From positions 6,932,084 through 6,992,083 of the forward strand of contig NC_087072.1 of the NCBI RefSeq assembly GCF_026151205.1: DNA of 60,000 nt, given 5' to 3'. Every line of letters starts with the position of its first letter. Position 1 is the stretch's first letter. The notes under the pieces are model-generated. The model saw nothing but the letters and a program-made list of their open reading frames with translations, was not told the origin of the DNA and ran no database searches. Source of the DNA: Bolinopsis microptera. Taxonomy: Eukaryota; Ctenophora; Tentaculata; Lobata; Bolinopsidae. The position numbers and the translations under genes are program-made. Below are positions 56,613-60,000 of the stretch, piece by piece.

Positions 56613-59600
56613 ATGTCTGACCCGCAAGTTCCAGAGAGCCTGAACCTCAACCTTCCAGCACCTACCACACCTAGTGATGTTCAACTTGAGGTTGCAGCCT
56701 CCCCTACTTCAGGGCCCTCCGCCTCAACATCAGGCACTCGAACTTCTGTTGGTGAACCAGGGGCAGCATCCAGTCCTATGTCACCTGACAGTGTTAGCGG
56801 AGCTAATATTGCTCAGCTGAACTTAGAGCAGCCTCCTACTGCACTTGATTGGGAAGAGGTTTGTGGGACATTTTTAGAGAAATTATAAACGTTTTTCAAA
56901 AAACTTCTACTTAGTAGATGGTATTTATATCAAATCAGTATACATGAACACTATATCAACACTATATCAATATGCAACACCAGATTAGTCATTATGCAAC
57001 ACGAAACAACGATCATAAATATATTCAAATGGTCACAGTATGAAAGTCCTCAGAGATAGTAGCAAATCTGCAGTAAGGTTCCTTCTTCTCAGGAGAAATC
57101 TGAATGTGTAGGGTCTTCTTCGTCAGTTTTCTCTTAAGCTTCTTGTAGGGTTTCATCATAAAGCGCTTGAAGGAGTTGGACTTCCGTCGGGTCATGTTTA
57201 GAGTCCAGCTGCTGGTGACGTGGTCTGCAGGTTTATCAGGTCTGGTATTGCTCTTCAGGAAAGGGCGTTCAGACTGGGTCGTCAGGTTCACTATGGTAGG
57301 TTGTCGAATCCGGACTCTGTTCTTGGTAGTGTTCGTGAGATTACTAGTTGATTTGCTCATTCGTAGTTCCCTCTTCATAAGTATGGGTTTTAAGGCATTG
57401 AGTTGTGCGTTGGACTTGCTGCGAAAGACGGAGACGTGGTTAGCTTTAGCAGGTTCAGGAGCAGCGGTGGTAACTGGGTTAGTTATTTTAGATTCCATGG
57501 CAGGGACGCATGTGCAGAGGATGGGAGTCTCGAAGGTTCGGTGAGGCATGTAGTGGATGACAACAGAAGGTCTGATCTCTCCGTCCTTCTTGGAACAATG
57601 GTAGAGCGCTTCTCGTTCAGCTGGTGGGAACTTGTGGGGTAGAGACATCCGGCGGGACTTGTTGAGGGACGGGGAGAAGGGTTGGTCGAGGAATTGATGA
57701 GCCATATTGGAGTTGATAGTAGAAATAAGGTGTGAACAAGAAGAATAGGATAGGGTGGTGAAGTGGGGGGCGTTTATATACCGTCTAGTACCAGACCTTG
57801 TTATTGCATGATCAACAGCCCCAATGGGTCATTAACACGGCTGACGACTGCAGCCACGTCACATGGTCTTGTTAATGAGACGGCCGATTGCATGTTGGTG
57901 TTCAGTTCCAAACGACATGATCCACACACTACGTGTATTCTCACGTTTCAAGTTGCGAGGTGACGTGAGCAGGTTCATTGATGATGATCCAACTTGTCGG
58001 ATCACGTAAAGTGAGCCATGTGGATCTGGTGACTGTATCTCAATGAAGATCAGGTGATGGAGAATTGGATCACGTAATGATGAACTATGGATCATGTCAT
58101 TCCTTATGTGATAAGGCAGAAGGTTTTAAATTAGCTTTATAGTCCAAGAGAGAGTTGCGTTTCTAGGGCAACAACTATCACTATTGTGAGATGAACGATT
58201 CAGTTCTCACATTGCATTTACCATTCTACCGAATCATAGAATAATCACAAGATTATATATATTATGCAAATCTCACATTGGATGTATGTTAATATTTGTT
58301 CATGGACACAGTAATGGATGTTACCATGACATCATCTAACATCGATCGTTATTTTATAATAAATCGTAAATGGGAAATTCCCGTTGTTATGATTATTATT
58401 TCAGGTGTCTTCAGAGGCGTCCGACGCTATCAACAATGTAGTTTCAGGAATTGTGGACAGAATGAGGATGTAAGTAGATAATTCATAATGTTATATTATG
58501 ACAACCGAATTTTAATCTGACATGATATTATTATAAAATGCATGTATGGATTATATTTATGTATGTATGTTTTAAGTTATATTTTAAGTTATTTTAACAT
58601 CGATCGAAGGGGGAAAGGGGTTTCTTGAAAAACTTACCATTGTAATTTCCTAGACAATAGCTCTGTTTAAAAGTGACAAATGCCAGTAGTTTTCAAATAT
58701 TACAATCTGCATCGCCATGATTATTCATGTAAATTTAGCTTGTAACCTACAGTCTAGGCAAATGACCGTGGCCCCACACTCCTATAGTCACAAAGTGTCT
58801 GTATTTCAATTGCTACATCTGCCCTCACACGAATATAATGAGGTAACGGTTTAACGGGGGCTCAGCTTCAGAGAGAGAGAGAGTTCATTGAGCCCTGGAG
58901 CAGGTTCCACACTCTCATGAATCATGTAAACGCTTAATACCAGCCCTGAGCAATGTGGTCCCTAGTTCATTGTTCTGCAATGAACTAGGGACCACATTGC
59001 AATCTCATACTAAAAGAGAGAGACGTGTACTGTCGAGCCTCACATTATTACTCTCCAAAATTTCATAGCTCTTCGTTCCTGGTTGCGGTGTAATGTGTCT
59101 AGTTGCACGTGCTAGTTTAGTACCGCACGTGTAGATAAGAGCCGAGGGCGATGCTATATCTGTCTAACTGGTTAACTGCTGTATTACGATCAATAACATT
59201 AGAGCACTCCTGTGTAGCCGTGTATTTGCTTATTGTAACACTTGCTTTTCTATTCATCCCCTCGTTTTGGAGAGGGAAAGCAAATCTACATCGTCAGCAA
59301 CTTTCTGAGCCGTTGGTGGCTGTTAAACTACAGCGGTACTTCAATCATCAGACTTCATCTCCTGGCATAGTAACCTATTGTCATAAGCCGTCTGATCGAA
59401 TATCTGATCTTCGAGATTATTTTTCAAAGCCTAAAAGGGATTCTCGACGTCAGAGCTATCCAGAAAAATCCATAGCAGAGTTTAATTTTACTGAGATCAG
59501 AGACAAATTTCAAAATATGGGCGCGGTTAATGACTTTCAGATGCCCTTCCCTGATCCACCACCGCCGATACAAATCAATCCAGTCGAGCCAGATTTAGAT

Positions 59601-59897
59601 AAATTGAAGGATGTTGGAGAGTTACCCAAAGGGTAAGTTTTACCCGGCAAAGCCGGAGGGAAATAGGAAGTTATGATTATCTAGTGTCACAAAACAAACT
59701 CTTATACACGTATATTAAAATACATATCCATCCACCCAAGGCCTATTTTCACTTCCTTATCCCGCAGAGAGAGAATGTTCGAGTTGAGGAGGATACAACA
59801 CGGAGACAGAGCGGTGAGCACTGGGGAGACCGCCCAACAACTCGAGGAGTTCTTTACAAGGGATCAGAATGATACTATCCGAGCTCCTCGATCTGAG
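56613..59897 (+). CDS. Unrecognised gene, soluble isoform, continues past the window
   Basis: Exon 1 is 56613-56858 (ATG preceded by an in-frame TAA two codons upstream). Exon 2 is 58405-58469 and exon 3 is 59768-59897; the last ends in a GTGAGT donor, so the gene continues. Phases agree (0, then 2 with AT|A). Exon 1 codes for 82 residues rich in Ser, Pro, Thr and Ala, ending TALDWEE, and looks disordered. Exon 2 adds VSSEASDAINNVVSGIVDRM, an amphipathic helix candidate. Exon 3 adds ERMFELRRIQHGDRAVSTGE followed by TAQQLEEFFTRDQNDT. No domain was recognised. The 1.5-kb first intron hosts a gene on the opposite strand. Confidence 0.7.
57025..57705 (-). CDS. Intronless 226-aa basic protein gene nested in an intron
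   Basis: A single - strand frame runs from an ATG at 57705 to a TGA. The product is basic and Ser/Thr/Lys/Arg-rich with no membrane segment. Notable stretches are HKFPPAEREALYHCSKKDGE, RMSKSTSNLTNTTKNRVRIR and the Lys-rich FKRFMMKPYKKLKRKLTKK, which could be a nuclear or nucleic-acid/membrane-binding patch. It lies wholly inside intron 1 of the + strand gene. A TATA box sits about 70 bp upstream of the ATG. Just past the stop is AATATA, a weak polyadenylation variant. The + strand frames inside it are shadows. Family unknown. Confidence 0.65.
   Translation of the reverse strand: MAHQFLDQPFSPSLNKSRRMSLPHKFPPAEREALYHCSKKDGEIRPSVVIHYMPHRTFETPILCTCVPAMESKITNPVTTAAPEPAKANHVSVFRSKSNAQLNALKPILMKRELRMSKSTSNLTNTTKNRVRIRQPTIVNLTTQSERPFLKSNTRPDKPADHVTSSWTLNMTRRKSNSFKRFMMKPYKKLKRKLTKKTLHIQISPEKKEPYCRFATISEDFHTVTI
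57773..57780 (-). promoter_or_regulatory. TATA box of the nested gene
   Basis: On the - strand the sequence reads GGTATATAAACGCC, a strong TATA consensus. It lies 68-75 bp upstream of the ATG at 57705, leaving room for a start site around 57745 and a short leader. Confidence 0.65.
57781..58404. other. Rest of intron 1, upstream of the nested gene
   Basis: It carries repeated GGATCACGTAA- and TGATGATCC-like motifs (about 57980-58090) that may be regulatory for the nested gene. No exon was recognised. Confidence 0.4.
58950..59000. repeat. Perfect 23-bp hairpin with 5-base loop
   Basis: The arms GCAATGTGGTCCCTAGTTCATTG (given in two parts: GCAATGTGGTCC and CTAGTTCATTG) and its exact complement flank the loop TTCTG. 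The stem has no mismatches. It lies about 150 bp upstream of the alternative first exon at 59151, in the intron of the longer transcript. Confidence 0.95.
59151..59632 (+). CDS. Alternative first exon, membrane-anchored isoform
   Basis: The ATG at 59151 has an in-frame TAA five codons upstream, so the frame is closed 5'. The exon codes for about 160 residues and ends CCCAAAGG|GTAAGT, in phase 2. That is the same phase as exon 2 of the soluble form, so both can splice to 59768-59897 (GG|A gives Gly). Residues about 21-38 (CVAVYLLIVTLAFLFIPSFW) form one clear membrane segment with few positive charges before it and Arg/Lys after it, so it is probably a signal anchor. A polar region and a Pro-rich segment (MPFPDPPPPIQINP) follow. 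No good acceptor precedes the ATG, which supports a separate promoter. Confidence 0.65.
59768..59897 (+). CDS. Shared downstream exon of the two isoforms
   Basis: It is bounded by CCGCAG and GTGAGT and is 130 bp (1 + 43 codons). It codes for a charged, probably helical segment (MFELRRIQHGDRAVSTGETA and QQLEEFFTRDQ). Both candidate upstream exons enter it in the same phase. The remaining ~100 bp of the window is intron. Confidence 0.7.
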
Positions 59898-60000
59898 GTG
59901 AGTTTTCAACCGTTTTGTGAAGCTGGAATGCATGGGGATACGTATCTAGGCTACAACTGATCAAAGGGATCATGACATTTTCATAGACCTGATGTGTACT

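Overview
This is a eukaryotic, AT-rich window, most likely from an invertebrate animal genome. The support is intron-split genes with GT-AG splice sites and short introns, several CR1/L2-like non-LTR retrotransposons, short inverted-repeat DNA elements, minisatellites, and interstitial CCCTAA (metazoan telomere-type) repeats. No tRNA, rRNA, CRISPR array or bacterial operon was seen. I cannot name the species; the retrotransposon style is common in cnidarians and other invertebrates.

Layout. 1-7 kb is non-coding, with very strong strand bias: 5238-6755 holds a single G on the + strand, and an 88-base C run follows. 7-18 kb is mostly empty. It carries a 145-bp hAT-type MITE with a perfect 8-bp target duplication, a homopolymer-rich block (10.2-12.8 kb), a 15/16-bp repeat, and two unrelated 28-bp minisatellites, one of them about 1.75 kb with an 8-unit higher-order period. 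At 18.25-18.81 kb the - strand has two exons of a Rho-kinase (ROCK)-like AGC kinase full of small indels. At 20.3-21.9 kb the - strand has several candidate exons of an unrecognised gene. At 23.4-24.0 kb lies a 640-bp element bounded by poly-G and poly-C.

24-45 kb is a retrotransposon graveyard: a 5'-truncated reverse transcriptase, a fragment with a restriction-like endonuclease signature on the - strand, and two large LINE copies (A 29.4-36.2 kb, B 38.5-42.7 kb). A and B share a near-identical 1.2-kb leader but have diverged ORFs, and both lack the N-terminal half of the apurinic-type endonuclease. A third, internally deleted copy (C) lies at 44.2-44.8 kb. The cluster is flanked by inverted copies of a GC-rich palindromic element (28.5-29.4 and 45.3-46.5 kb), and a 452-bp foldback sits beside the right one. 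46.9-49.1 kb is a dense field of GC-rich inverted repeats.

50-60 kb is the genic part. A four-exon TPR protein gene (52.1-54.9 kb) appears to use one GC-AG intron. A + strand gene runs off the window end (56.6-59.9 kb) and seems to have two alternative first exons, one soluble and one membrane-anchored, that enter the same downstream exon in the same phase. Inside its first intron, on the opposite strand, lies an intronless 226-aa gene with a TATA box. Nothing indicates that these genes work in one pathway; the neighbourhood is a typical animal gene/transposon mosaic.
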